Source: Ichthyophthirius multifiliis (lineage: Eukaryota > Ciliophora > Oligohymenophorea > Hymenostomatida). From it: 50,582 nucleotides of DNA. Location of the stretch: NCBI RefSeq assembly GCF_000220395.1, contig NW_004087683.1:1-50582 (forward strand), read 5' to 3'. Every line of letters begins with the position of its first letter. Position 1 is the first letter of the stretch. Below the pieces are notes generated by a model, which was not told where the DNA came from, ran no database searches, and saw only the letters and a list, made by a program, of their open reading frames with translations. Below, piece after piece: positions 1-12,388 of this stretch. The position numbers and the translations under genes were made by a program.

Positions 1-120
1 TATATATATATATATATATGCATATATTTTTATATATATATTTCATAATATTTTTATAATTTATATATATTTAGATATATTTATTTAAATTTAAATTTAA
101 TTTTTTTTTTAATTAAAGAG

Positions 121-676
121 CTTTTATATTAAAACAGTATTAATTGTTTTCCAATAATATTTATATATTGTTTTTTTACTGGAGAAATGTAAATGTTTTT
201 TTAATACGAGTAAATTTTTTAATTAGAATTTATTTTTACTATGTTGTTTGTCACTTTATGTGGTTTTTTACTTAATTATTCAACCAATTTATGTACAATG
301 AAAACTTCTGCACTTGCTTTGGTTGTAACTAGTAATATAAAAGTAATATTTTTAAAAAATATATATATTTGCTTTATTTTAGGATTTGATTTCTATAGGA
401 ATTTCATTTGTAATTTTTAATGATTTATAATTTAATAAAACTGTTGTTTATGGATATGCTTTTTCTCTATTAGGATCTTTTGTTTATACTTACTAAAAAT
501 TATTAGAAGGAAATAAAAGCCTTAACTAATATTATTAATTATAATATTTTGATTAGATTAATACTTTAAATTAAGTCAAATAAGGATAAGATAATTTTAT
601 TGTGGAAATTTAAGATGATAATGTAAAGCCTTTTTAAAGCTTTTATAAAGTAAAGGAAATAAGAAAAGTAATATGA
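121..676 (+). CDS. Nucleotide-sugar / triose-phosphate-type transporter, 3' part
   Basis: C-terminal ~171 residues of a drug/metabolite-superfamily transporter of the nucleotide-sugar/TPT type, expected to exchange a sugar nucleotide or sugar phosphate across a Golgi, ER or plastid-type membrane. Seen: NSINCFPIIF then TGE, a membrane segment around LFVTLCGFLLNYSTN, the family-typical TSALALVVTSNIK, and a last helix VVYGYAFSLLGSFVYTY followed by a basic tail. The intron 343-382 (40 nt, GT..AG) separates TSNIK from DLISIGIS. The exon begins after an AG at 119-120, so 1-120 (TA-rich) is probably the preceding intron and the first half of the gene lies outside the window. TGA stop at 674-676; several TAA/TAG read as Gln. 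Family assignment is good; the substrate cannot be told. Confidence 0.75.
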
Positions 677-1893
677 ATTATAAAGTAAAAGCAACTTTTA
701 ATATAAATTAATTTTATTTTAATGTACTTTAAAAATATTTTAAGATTTCAATTATTTATATTTATATTTATATTTATATTTATATATATATATATATATA
801 TATTTATACTAATGCTTATTTTAAAATATATATTTTATTTGTAAAATCATAATGCTTTAATTAAAATAGGACAAAATATTTTTTTATAAATACTGTTTTT
901 TTTTATAAAAGAAAATTAATTTGTATATATGAACTGAATTTAATGAAGTGATTATAACAAAGAATTTTAAAGAAGTAATTTAATAATTGTTATTAAGAAT
1001 TAAAAAATTATTTAAATTATTTCTAGAATCAATATAATTATCGAGTTATAAATATTAATGGTTAAAAATATATATAAATAACAAATTAATCATTAATTAT
1101 TTAATTGTTTTTAAAGAAATATAGTATTATTATTATAAATATAATTACTATATATGATATTTATTAAAAATAAATTATTATCATATACATACATTTAAAC
1201 TTTTATTTATTAATTTTATAATATAAAAAAAAATATCAATTCTATTATTTAAATGATAATGTAAGTTTTATAGTTTATTTTGTTGTTGTTAAAATAAGAA
1301 TGATGTTTATATCAAAGCTTAATAATTGTTTTTATTATATGAAAATAATTAAAAACAGAAATTTTATAATTAAATAAATTAATAAATAAAATAAAATAAT
1401 TTAATATTAATATTACTAAAAATAATTAGGAAATAATATAAATCAAACAATATGTTTATAAAAATTGCCAGTAAAATAACTATGTAATATTTATTATTAA
1501 ATATATATTTATATTAATTTGAAAAATTTTATTCATATATTTTTATTTTAAATAAATTTTTAATATTTAATATTAACATATATATTTTAGTTAATATATA
1601 ATTAATAATTTTTAATTTTTTATATAAAAATAAACATTATATAAAATATATTATTACTACAGTTATAGTTATAATTAATAAATATTATACTTTTATTTAT
1701 TTATAATTATAAAAAAATTAATTTTTTAAATTTTAAATATATTTATAAATTATATTATAATTATTTTAACTATTAAAAATAAAAATAATACATTTTTATT
1801 TTATTTTTATTATATATTATATTTTTTTAAAAAATTATATTTTTTTTTATATTATACTATCATTATTTAAAATTTAACTCATCATTATTCAAA
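677..1893. other. Intergenic, no gene seen
   Basis: About 1.2 kb of nearly pure A/T with homopolymer runs and a (TA)n run near 783-802. No reading frame with protein-like composition was seen on either strand. It must hold the 3' end of the transporter gene and the promoter of the next gene, but no defined site is recognisable. Confidence 0.6.
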
Positions 1894-3912
1894 ATGTATT
1901 ATTAAGATTCTGAAAAAATTATATTTGAAAAAACACAATATAAAATATTAAATCCCATTAATATATAATGGAAAAACCTTAAGATTTCATAAACAAAGGA
2001 TTTGAAATAAAAAGATTAGCATTAAAATACGATATATAATAATTTTAATTTATAATCTGGATAATTAATTTGCATAACAGGCTATTCTAGTAAATGATTT
2101 AAACAATTTTTTAAAAATTTCTTTAAATTTATACATATATATACAATTGTTATAAAAATAAATAGAAAAAGATAAAAAAATATTTCTTAAATGTTTATCA
2201 GGAAGAATTAATGATAAAAATTTAAATGTGGAAGGTCTATTACATATAAATAAATAAAAATAAGAAAATGTTTATTTATTATAATAATAAATAAGTTATA
2301 TTTCTTAAAAATATTTTGAATATCCTACTTTTACACTTAAAGGTAAAAATATGACTTTAGTTTAAAAATTATTATTTTTTTTTAAAAAAAAGAAATATTG
2401 TCATTAACATATAGTTTATATCAAAATAAAATACTAAAAGAAAAATAATTAATTGATAATATAATATAAGAACTAGAATTAAATTAATATTAAAATATTT
2501 AATTATAATACATAAAATCACAATTTGTATTAAAAAAAATATAACTAGCATATCATCTAATAAAAAATAATCCGAAAATAATATTTTTGGAAAATCCAAC
2601 TAAAAATCTTGATTAAAAATCTTCTTTATAATTAATTAATTTATTAAATTATTAAGTAAAAAAAGATATAACTGTTATATGTACTATGGAATATATTCCA
2701 AGTGAAATTTTTAGTTAAATAAATAGATTAATAGTTCTTTCATATGGAAATATTATTTATTAAGGACAAGCTTAAATTTGTGTTTAATATTTTAATAATT
2801 TGGGTTATTAATGTCCTTTAGAATACAATCCGAACGATTACATAATGAAATTATGCTATTGCTTATCAAAAGATGAATTAGAAATTCAAAAATTTAAATA
2901 ATAAATTGATTTTTTAGTAAATAAAAATAAAGAAAATACAAATTTAGATGATGAAAATTCAATATTAAATTAAAAAGAAGAAGAATAAGTTATATCTGAA
3001 GGAAAATAAAAAAAAGATTTTTTATTTTAATTAAAAGTTCTTTTATATAGATAGTTAATATATTAATAAAGATATAAAAACTAGTTATTATAAAAAATTT
3101 TACAAGTGATTTTTTTTTCAATTTTGTGTTTAATTATTTTCGTAGATATTAATTTTGGAATCATTAGTATTTAAAATAGATAAGGAGCAATTTTTTATAT
3201 AATTTCTTATTTAGGAATAATATCTATTTATTGTAAAAAAAAAATTAAAATAATTAAAAAACATTTAAAGGGAATTTTTATGATTTTAAAGATGAATAAA
3301 AAATTATTTTTAATAAATAAATGATAATTTATATGAATTAAATACGTATTTTTTAGCAAAACAGTTTATAATTGTTTTAAATTCTTTATTGTTTTCGATT
3401 ATTTTTATCTCTATAGTTTATTATTAGATAGGTCTTAGTTAACTTGCTTTTTTCTAATTATATTTATAGTCTAATTGTTTGTATACTTATTTTTTGGAAC
3501 GGAAGTTAATAAGGATTTTTATTTTCATTAATATTTGATTAATTTGTTTATGTATTTTATATAATAATCTTTTATGTACTAATGTGTGGATTTTTAGTCA
3601 ATACTAATGATTCTGCTATCTTTTGGAAATATTTGTCATATGTTTCTTTTCTGAAATATGGGTTTGAAAGTTGTTTAAGTGTATTTTTATATATATTAAA
3701 TATTATTATTTATAAAATAAATATTATTTTTTTAGATTGAATATAAAAATTTAAATATAATTTGTAATGATAATTATAAAAACATTTGGTGTAATCCTTA
3801 AGAAATTTATGATTTTAAACTTGGAATAATTTCTAATATAATTTTGATAATTTTAAATGGATTTTTTTTATTTTATGCATATATCTAAAATTTTATTCTT
3901 AAAAAATAAAAA
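1894..3912 (+). pseudogene. ABCG (White)-type half transporter, degenerate
   Basis: Order is ATP-binding domain then membrane domain, as in ABCG half transporters. Seen: INIQWKNLKI and YNNFNLQSGQLICITGYS lead to Walker A; with an intron at 2090-2165 the loop reads GYSKKDKKIFLKCLSGRI (family form GPSGAGKTT). Then follow ISYISQ, a poor signature SQFVLKKIQLAYHL (family SGGxKKR), Walker B IIFLENPT (family LDEPT), and well-kept IPSEIF, INRLIVLSYGNIIYQGQ and LGYQCPLEYNPNDYI. The membrane part has NRQGAIFYIISY, YELNTYFLAKQF, NTNDSAIFWKYLSYVSF and LKYGFESC, an intron at 3681-3735, and a last helix ending ILKKQK. At least two or three frame changes are needed in the membrane half (about 3250-3320 and 3500-3540). 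Eroded ATPase motifs plus broken frames favour a decaying gene over an active pump; homopolymer sequencing errors could explain the frame changes but not the motif losses. Confidence 0.65.
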
Positions 3913-4068
3913 TAATTATGTGTTAAAATGAATTTTTTGTTTGAAAATAAAATATTACATTTTTAATTTTATTTTAAAAAAGTTTTTACTAAATTTAAAT
4001 TTTGCTAAAAAATTAAAAAATAAATACATATATTTAGATATTAATTTTCAAAAAAATATCAAAAAAAA

Positions 4069-7065
4069 ATGTCTGAAAATTAGTAAAAAAAATCATTATT
4101 TAAATAAAAAATAAACAAATTGAAAAATTTATAGAATCAAGATGATGTAATAACAATTTTATTTAATAAAAATAAAAATAATATATATATTTAACCAAAA
4201 AAATAATATATGATTCAGAAATAAAACAATTTAGCCTTTCCTGATACATTTAAATTAGAAGAAATTGATATATAAGAACACTAATAAGAAAAAAATAAAA
4301 CCAAATAAATCGAAAAGCAAAAAAAATAAAATTAGTTTCAAGTGCCAAAATAAGAATATGACTTAATAAGTAAAGAAAATGAAGACTTGATAAAAAACAT
4401 GAGTAAAGAACAAATAGAAAAATTATAAAAAGAATTATATGAAATGCTAGATCCTGGAGTAATAAATAGATTTAAGAAAAGAGATTTGTTTGATGTAAAT
4501 GAATATCCTTCAGCAATAAATTAATATAAAAAAGATGATTATTAAAAATAAATAGATATATTTATAGATAATAACTAAGCTGAAATTAAAAAAGTTTATA
4601 AAATGGAAACTAAAACTACATCAGATATAATAAAATAAGCCTGTTTCGATTAAAATGGTGAATTTTTATATGAAGAAACTTTACAAAATAAACTAAAAGT
4701 TTTATTATTTTTATAAATATAAATAATAATTAATTTTTTCAAAAATAATAGAATTTAGATGATATTGATTTAGATAATTTATAATATTATAATTTAGAAA
4801 TAGTAAATAGATTAATAGATCATAAAAATAGAAGCTTTAATACAATAGGAATATAAATTATAGAAAAAATAATTCTTAGTTTCTAATAAAAAATATAAAA
4901 TGGATTTAATGGAGATTTTTTATTTGAAATCGATAATATAAAAGTTTTTAGATTAGATTTTATTTATTTTTTAGAAGAAAAAATATAATTAACATATACA
5001 CTTTCGAGGTGTTTAAATGTACCTTATCTTTCGCTAAATATAGGATGTCTTTCTTGTATAAAAAATTATATTTATTATATTATTTAGTCAGAATATAATT
5101 ATTATAAATTGTATTAAACAAAATTTGATAAAAAGAAGTTTAAGGCTTTTACATAAATTTTTTTAGATGATAATACTTTAAGATAGTTTTGCTATTTATT
5201 AAATAATGTATGTAAAATAAATAAAAAAATTATTCATATATATTGATTATATAAATAAAAATTATTTATATATATATATATATATAAATATATATATTTG
5301 TATATAAATATCTTTTTAAATTTTTTATATTTATATTAATTAAGATTAATTTTGGCAAAAATTAAGAGTTTTTTTATGAATGCTTAATTATTATTTTAGA
5401 ATATTTATTATTTTTTGATTACTAAGCTTTTTCAAAATAAATCAAAGATTATGGTCTAATTGTAAAAAAATATATAATTAAATTTACAAAAGAAATTACT
5501 TTATAAAATAGGAATTAATTTAAAATTAAATAAAAGACAAAAAACAAATATTAGATTAATTAGAAATAATCCTTTTTGAATTAAATAAACTTGACATAGT
5601 ATACGAAAATATTCCTTTAAATAAATATTCATTAAAACTAATGAGAAAATATAAATATTAATTAGGCAATATTACATTATAATCTTATGAAAAAAAATTA
5701 AAAAACTCTTAAACTAATTCAATTAAAATAATTAAGAATATTTAGTTTATTTAAGAGATTTTTTAATTTTTGGTGAAAAAATAAACTTATTATAGCAATT
5801 ATAAATTGAATAAGAATTCTTATAAAATTTAAAATCGAACGAAAACATATTAATAAATACAATTTTTTTAATTTTTGAATTAAATGAAATATAACTTTTT
5901 TTTAAAAAAAAATAGAATAAAAACTAGATCTATTTCTAGACTAAAAAAAATTAAAATTGAACACAGAATATATAATTTCAGGACTATTTTAATAAGAAGG
6001 GCGAGGAATTCCAAATTGCTTTAAAAATGTGATTGATTTAATTATTAATATACATGAATAAGTTTATTTTAAGTATTACTTTCTAATAAAAGATAAATTT
6101 CCGGATTTAATAATAAATAATTTTCCTAGTTTTTTTTAAATAATTGAAATTCTCAAAAATATTTACACAGAATTAAATTACTAAATGAAGTTTATTTTAA
6201 TAAAAAAAACAAGAAAAAATATGCCTTTTAGATAAGAATTAAATGAAAACTTATCGGATTTATTTAGAATCTTGGTCATTGAATTTATTTAATATATTAC
6301 TTTGTTTGATTAATGTGATCATTTTATTAATTTTATTTATTTATTAGCTGAAATTAAACAAGGATAAACTTTTATTTCTGTTCTAAATGTTCTAAATTAA
6401 TTAAAAGAACGTAAAACCAATCTAAAAAGCATCCATATTTTATGCCAACTTTTCGATTTTAAGAAAAAAAGTATCGAAAACGAGGTTCTCTTGAATAATT
6501 ATTAAATAATTTTAGATTTTGTTCACCCAGAATTATTTTTTTTAAGATTAATAAAGAAAGTTTTTTATGACGATTCATTAGGGTTTGCATAATTAAATGA
6601 ATAATTATTAGATTAATTTTTCTCAAAAGTCATTTAAAAAGTTAATAAATAAAAACTAAATATCCTTTTTGTCAAAAACCCTGATATTATAGGTAAAATT
6701 ATTACTAATTATAATTATATGTCATATGGAAATATTGCCTTTACAAAAATACTATTTTTTTTCCTTTCAAAATAATTTGATTTTTCTATTAAAAAGTAAA
6801 ACTAAATTTTATATAGAAATATATATATATATAATTGTAAATTAGAAAAATTTTAAATGATACAATATTAAGTTATGCCTTTTTATTTAGTTAAATTTGT
6901 AAAGATAATATTTATGGAGATAAAGAAGATTATTAAGAAGAATAAAATAAAAAGTCAGATTTAATGGCCGAATGCAGATAAATAAAAAAGTTTTTATAAT
7001 AAAATGAAATTTAAGTAAATGATAAAAGTTCAGTTTTTGATTGTTTTATAAATACTTATTATTGA
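4069..7065 (+). CDS. RPAP1: RPAP1-like RNA polymerase II-associated protein
   Basis: RPAP1 homologues help assemble or import RNA polymerase II. The clearest evidence is the RPAP1 N-terminal motif at about 4372-4480: EN.DLIKNMSKEQIEKLQKEL then LDPGVINRFKKR. A second block after the intron 4699-4751, NRLIDHKNRSFNTIGIQIIEKI, resembles the RPAP1 C-domain 'RSS..QR..AL..L' element; FDQNGEFLYEE before it resembles its start. The rest is weakly conserved and alpha-helical, as usual in this family. A further intron runs from the GT near 5209 to the AG before INFGKNQEFF (about 5345), and another lies around 6693-6855. Frame changes at A/T runs (about 5520-5560 and 5890-5960) mean either more small introns or sequence errors. 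Ends YGDKEDYQEE...FINTYY then TGA. The start was chosen because acidic coding sequence begins there. Confidence 0.6.
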
Positions 7066-7240
7066 TTTTCTTAACAAAAATAAAATAAAAATTAAAATAT
7101 GAATTAATTAACTTTTTTATATAAAAATACTTTATTTTAATTAACTTTTTATTAAAAAAAAAAAATAAAAATAAAAATAATTTTTTTTTTATTATATATA
7201 AAAATATTTTATTTTAAATATATCTTTTAATAAAAATAAA

Positions 7241-8235
7241 ATGGATTTATTAAATTATTAAATAACAGTATACTAAATAATCTAAATTATTCTCTCCATA
7301 TTAATAATAAAACTAACAATATGTGTAATAAAATGGATTTTTTAATAAAAAAGATAACGGTAATTAAACCAATTATCCCAAAAATACCGTCTTGTAAAAA
7401 AAACATCTAATAAATCTTTCAGTATACAAACAAATCCGAAAATAGGCCCTTAAACAATTGAAAAAGTCCTAAATTCTCCCGTAACAGTTTTAAAAAAAAT
7501 GCTAGAAAATAAAGAAATAACCAGTGTAGATTTAGTGAATATATTTTCTCAAAGAGCCCAATAAATAGGACAAGAATTAAATATAATAACCGAGCTAAAC
7601 TACACTGAAGCAATTTAATTAGCCATACAATGTGACGAATTAAGACAAAAAAACCCCGAAAATATAAAAAACCTACACCTATTCGGCATACCAATTTCAA
7701 TAAAAGAAACATTAGAACAAAAAGGCTTTGTTTGTACTATAGGTTGTGTTTCTAGGATAAATGATGAGCCCTCAAAAGAAGATGGTTTTAACATATCTTT
7801 ATTAAAAAAATAAGGAGCTATTCCTTTTATAAGAACAAACATACCTTAATTAGCTATGACGTCAGAATCATATAATCGCTTATATGGAAGAGTTTAGAAT
7901 CCTTGGAATATATAAAAAAGCGCAGGAGGATCTTCAGGGGGAGAAGGTGCTGCAATTGCAGCAAGAATATCTCCTTTAGGAATTGGCAGTGATATTGGTG
8001 GGTCTATTAGAATTCCAGCAGGTATTTACTTTAAAAATATAATAAAATTAAATATTATATATTTTTTTAAAAAAAGCTTATTGTGGAGTATACGGATTTA
8101 AATTTACATCTAACAGGGGATTATCTAAAGGACATACTTATTTAACTGATTTTTTAAATGGGTAATAAGCAATTTTAGTAATTAATATTTTTTATTTATA
8201 ATATATATTAATTTATACATATAAAATTATATATA

Positions 8236-8266
<31 letters not shown>

Positions 8267-9230
8267 TTCTATATATATATATATATCATAAAAAATAAAG
8301 TTGTCTGTAGGTCCTATAGGTAAAAGTGTTGATGATTTGATTTTGGTTATGAAATGTTTCAATGACTAGAAAGCGCATTAATAAGCTGAAATAGATAAAA
8401 AAGATGTTTTTTTATTAATTAAAGAAATTGATGATAAAGTAATTAATAACAAAAATAAATAAAGAATTGGATATTTTAAAACCCTATAATTTATTGACGC
8501 TAGTTTAGCAAATTAACGCGCAGTGGAAATATCATTAGAAAAACTAAAAGAATTAGGACATGAACTAATCGAAATTGAAATTCCGTTCTAATTAGAAATA
8601 ATGTAATGTTATTTTAGAATTTTAATGTCTGATGGTTTATAAGGAGTACATAAATTACTCAAAGGAGAAGGTTTTATTAGAGAGTATAAATAAATGGTTA
8701 CTTTAGCAAGTTTACCGTAATTCTTAGGGGTGTTTGTATCCTTAATATTAGGTTTTTTAGGTTAAAAAAGACTATAAAAGTTAATCGAAACTTTCAAAGA
8801 ATTACCTGCTAGTGAATATGTTAGTACTTGCTATAAAATCCAAATTTTAAAATAAAAGTTTATCGAAATATTTTAAAAAAATAACATTTCATCTATATTA
8901 TGTCCTTCTTCGGGTACTCCAGCATTTTCACATGGGAAAAATGCAGAAACAGTTCTTTCCTGCTATTATAATTTTATGTGGAATTTATTAGATTTCCCTG
9001 CCGGAGTTTTACCTATAACTACAGTTTTAGAAAATGAATAGCATTATAAAAATAGTTTAATTAAGGATATTCTTAGTAAGAAAATTGATTAGTTTATGAA
9101 AGGAAGCATGGGAATGCCAGTGGGAATTTAGGTTGTGGCTTTACCTAATTAAGATGAAGTAGCTTTGAATATAATGAAATAAATTGATGAGAAAGTTTAG
9201 TTTTATAAAAATTATAATTATCCTATATGA
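7241..9230 (+). CDS. Fatty-acid-amide-hydrolase-type amidase
   Basis: Amidase-signature serine hydrolase, closest in layout to membrane-bound FAAH, which cleaves fatty acid amides on ER-type membranes. The start at 7241 (MDLLNYQITV) gives an N-terminal hydrophobic helix about residues 10-33, as in FAAH. The catalytic set is complete: lysine in FGIPISIKET, the glycine/serine-rich SAGGSSGGEGAAIAA, and the nucleophile in GIGSDIGGSIRIPA. Also present are the NPWN motif, AYCGVYGFKFT, LSVGPIGKSVDDL, the late SILCPSSGTPAF and LLDFPAGVLPITTV, and GMPVGIQVVALP. Introns: 8022-8076 (55 nt) and 8178-8300 (123 nt, TA-rich). TGA at 9228-9230, giving ~600 aa, normal for FAAH-like enzymes. Many TAA/TAG Gln codons. 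The exact amide substrate is unknown. Confidence 0.9.
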
Positions 9231-9457
9231 GTTTTTACTTTTTTCAATTATATATATAGATTCAAAAATAAATATATTGTTAAAAAGAAAAAACCTATTT
9301 TTATTAATTTTTTAAAATAAAAAAATAAATAAAAAAAGAAATATTAATAAAAAATTTTAGATTATTTTTATATTTATAAATATATATTATTTTATTATTA
9401 TAAAATTAATAAATATTATTATTATTTAAAAATAAAAAATTAAAATAAAAATATTCG

Positions 9458-9907
9458 ATGAGAAAAGACTATCTTGATTTTAGTCATTTCGACAAACGTT
9501 TTGAAAATAATTATGAAGTAGTAGCTCCTGAATTCGGTGATTTGTAATAAAAAAGAGCATAATTTATTGCTGAAAATGCAGGCAAATACAGGCCAGAGCC
9601 TTTTATTCCTGAAAATATTAATGGTTTAGTAAAAAAAACAGGAAGATTGCCCGCAACTAGAAATTGGTATAGAAGATCTTCATCTTATGAAAGAAATGGA
9701 TTTTTGAATTATCATACTCCAGTATGGAATACTAAATTTATCCCTTGGTGTACATTTATTTTCTTAATTTGGGGTTGGGCTTCATTCTAAGTTGGAGGTT
9801 ATAATAATGAAAGATATGCAGATAATGGTGAAAAAAGAAATAATCTTTATTGGAAGCTTAGTAATGTAGAAATTCCTTAATCTAAATTATGGAACAGACC
9901 ATCTTGA
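9458..9907 (+). CDS. Small single-TM protein, orphan
   Basis: Intronless frame of 149 aa, from MRKDYLDFSHFDKRF to LWNRPS then TGA. Rich in Arg, Tyr and Trp, with a soluble N-terminal ~95 residues (RLPATRNWYRRSSSYERNG), one membrane segment FIPWCTFIFLIWGWASFQV at about residues 96-114, and a polar tail. Codon use and base composition are clearly coding against the A/T background. I do not recognise the family. Size, basic aromatic N-part and a single helix resemble supernumerary subunits of ciliate mitochondrial respiratory complexes; that is only inference. Downstream of the amidase by 227 nt, same strand. Confidence 0.75.
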
Positions 9908-10605
9908 TGTCTTTTTTTTATAAAATTAAATAAAAAAAGAAGGATATTTAATAAATATATATATAATATTATATTTTTCTTATAAAGTTAATTACATATA
10001 TATATATATTATTTATTTCCTTTTTTTATATTAGAACTTTTTATGTTTTTTGAATTAAAAAATTACAAATTTAATCTATTTATTATATTTTTATTACTAT
10101 TTTTTTGTTTAATATTATTTTTTTTATTTTATTATTTTATTCTTAAAGTTTTTTCTTTTTGGATTTATTTTTATTTAAATTTAATTTAATTTGTAAGTTT
10201 TTAAATTTTAAATAAATATTAATTTTATTTTTTTTAATTCTTTTTTAATTTCATTTTTGTTTATTAATGTTTTTGTTTTTATTAAAATCTTTTTTATTTA
10301 AATCTATTAATGATTAAATATATTTATTATTTAAAATATTATTATTACATATGTTTATAAAAGATATTATTTACTTAAGAAAGATTTTAATATTTTAAAA
10401 ATAAAAAAATAATATCAATAAGTTATTAATATAATTAAATAATCATCGATTAAACAAATTTTATAATTTTTATAATTTATACAGAAAGATATAATATTTC
10501 ATTTTGAAAAAATAAAAATAAATCTTAATATAATAATAAAATATAATTATAATAAATATTTTTATATTTTATCTTTAAAGAATATAAAATATAATAAATA
10601 ATAAA
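9908..10605. other. Intergenic, no gene seen
   Basis: About 700 bp of T-rich then A-rich low-complexity sequence between two plus-strand genes. No protein-like frame, RNA gene or defined regulatory site seen. Confidence 0.6.
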
Positions 10606-11512
10606 ATGATAAATACAAATTTAATAAGTGAATTTATTGATAAATATAAATAATAATAATAAAAATCTAATGATGTAAACAAAATAAAAAAACCAAAAAC
10701 AACAAATTTTTATATTTAAAAGTATATGCTAAATCAAGAAGATAATTAAATAAATTAAAAATTTGAAAAATTAAAAAAATATTTATTAGAATCTTAATCA
10801 TTATTAGAAAAAACACTAGATTTAGTTGAAGATAATACCTAATCTTTAAGGTATAAATAATTTTACAAACATACATACTAAAAAAAATAAAAAAAAAATT
10901 AATAGTTTATAAAATTTTACATCTGATGAAATAATAAATTATGCTTTTAGAATATAAAGTGAATTCACATGTCCTTTGTATGATGAAATAGCATAATCAT
11001 ATTTATATTCTATAAATTCAAGAGGAAGTACTAAAAAAACATTTATTTTTTAAAAATTTGAAAAAAAATAAAAAATAGCGACATAAGTACCAATACCAAC
11101 TTTTAGTGCAAATTAATAAAAATATGATGATGTTGCCTAAAATCTTTTGACTATTAGTTCTTCTAAAATTATATAAGTAAATATTGAACCTTAAACAGAT
11201 GATCCTAATGCAAGAGTTGTAGTTTCTGATAATAAATAAATGCCGAATCCAATGATTTCTTAATAAAAAAATTAATTTTCAAATAATACATTTATTTAAA
11301 AATATAAAGATAAAACTTAGCTTAGATTTATTTAATTTTCTAAATATTAAAAGGAAAGTGAATTATGCATTGTTAATCTAAATCCTAATGATTATACTAA
11401 AAGAGGAGATAACGATATGGATATAAATAGTATCATGTAACCCGAAAGTATTGATGTTGGTACTGAAAAACATGACTCTTTAGAATGGAATTTAAGTAAG
11501 GAATCAAATTGA
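10606..11512 (+). CDS. Possible Mediator subunit 4 (MED4)-like protein
   Basis: About 283 aa in two exons (intron 10851-10905, 55 nt). The N-terminal part is helical and Lys/Gln-rich (FEKLKKYLLESQSLLEKTL, then DLVEDNTQSLR). Exon 2 opens SLQNFTSDEIINYAFRIQ then SEFTCPLYDEI, which resembles the MED4 hallmark 'EII.YA.RI...TSAP', followed further on by PIPTF. The C-terminal half is low complexity, Asn/Gln/Asp-rich and probably disordered, ending ESIDVGTEKHDSLEWNLSKESN before TGA. MED4 sits at the Mediator middle/head hinge. The call rests on one short motif plus general layout, so it may be something else; the coding status is solid. Confidence 0.45.
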
Positions 11513-12388
11513 ATTATTTTTTAGGTATAATTTGAATTATTTAAGTATTTTTTCATATATATTTTTTTGTTTATAATTTATTATTATTATTTATAATTCA
11601 TATTATTATTAATTAAATAAATTTCTATTTTTATTTAGTTAATATATATGGATTAAACATATATTATATTATAAATTTCATATTTATCATTTTTTATTTT
11701 ATATATATTATTTAAGATAAGATAAAAATTATTAATTTAATATATTAATATTTAATTATAAATTATTTATTTAAAAAAATTATTATGAGACAATTAATAT
11801 ATTTTTTTTTCGATATTAAAATTATCTATTTTTATTTTTTAAAAGCTCAAAACTATCACTAAAATTATAATTATTTCAAACATAATAATAATAAAAAGTA
11901 ATTTACAAAAAAAATTACAGAATTTTTTTATATGAAATTTTTATATAAAATAAATAAATGATTTAGATATTTTTTATAAAATATGTATTATAGAATAATA
12001 AGAAAAAGAAAAAGAAAAAGAAAATTTAAAATATTATAAAAAGACTATAATTTTTAAAATAAATTTATTGATATTTCTTAACAAAATTTATATTATAATT
12101 AAAAAATTATAATTTTATTATTATTTTAAAATAAAACTTTAACTTTTAAATATTTTACTTTTATTTAAGTTTTATACTATTATTATTTTATAATTTTTAG
12201 CACAACTCATTCATTAATAATTATTAAATTTGAATTTTTTTTTTTTTTTCAAAACTAGACAAATAAAAAAATAATAAAAATTCAATTTTACTAAAGTAAA
12301 AATAAAATAATAAGTTAATATAATAGTCTTTTCAAAAAAAAATATTATAATTAATTATTTTTAATATTTTAATAATTAAAAAAAAAAT
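11513..12388. other. Intergenic, no gene seen
   Basis: Nearly 0.9 kb of A/T low-complexity DNA, including a short AAAAAG tandem near 12001-12025. No coding frame or RNA gene recognised on either strand. Confidence 0.6.

Noticed and set aside
2372-2599. Minus-strand 75-aa hydrophobic frame
   Set aside because: Low-complexity antisense of the ABCG nucleotide-binding region; hydrophobicity comes from reading A-rich DNA backwards.
7419-7842. Minus-strand hydrophobic frames opposite the amidase
   Set aside because: They are antisense shadows; the plus strand carries the complete amidase signature.
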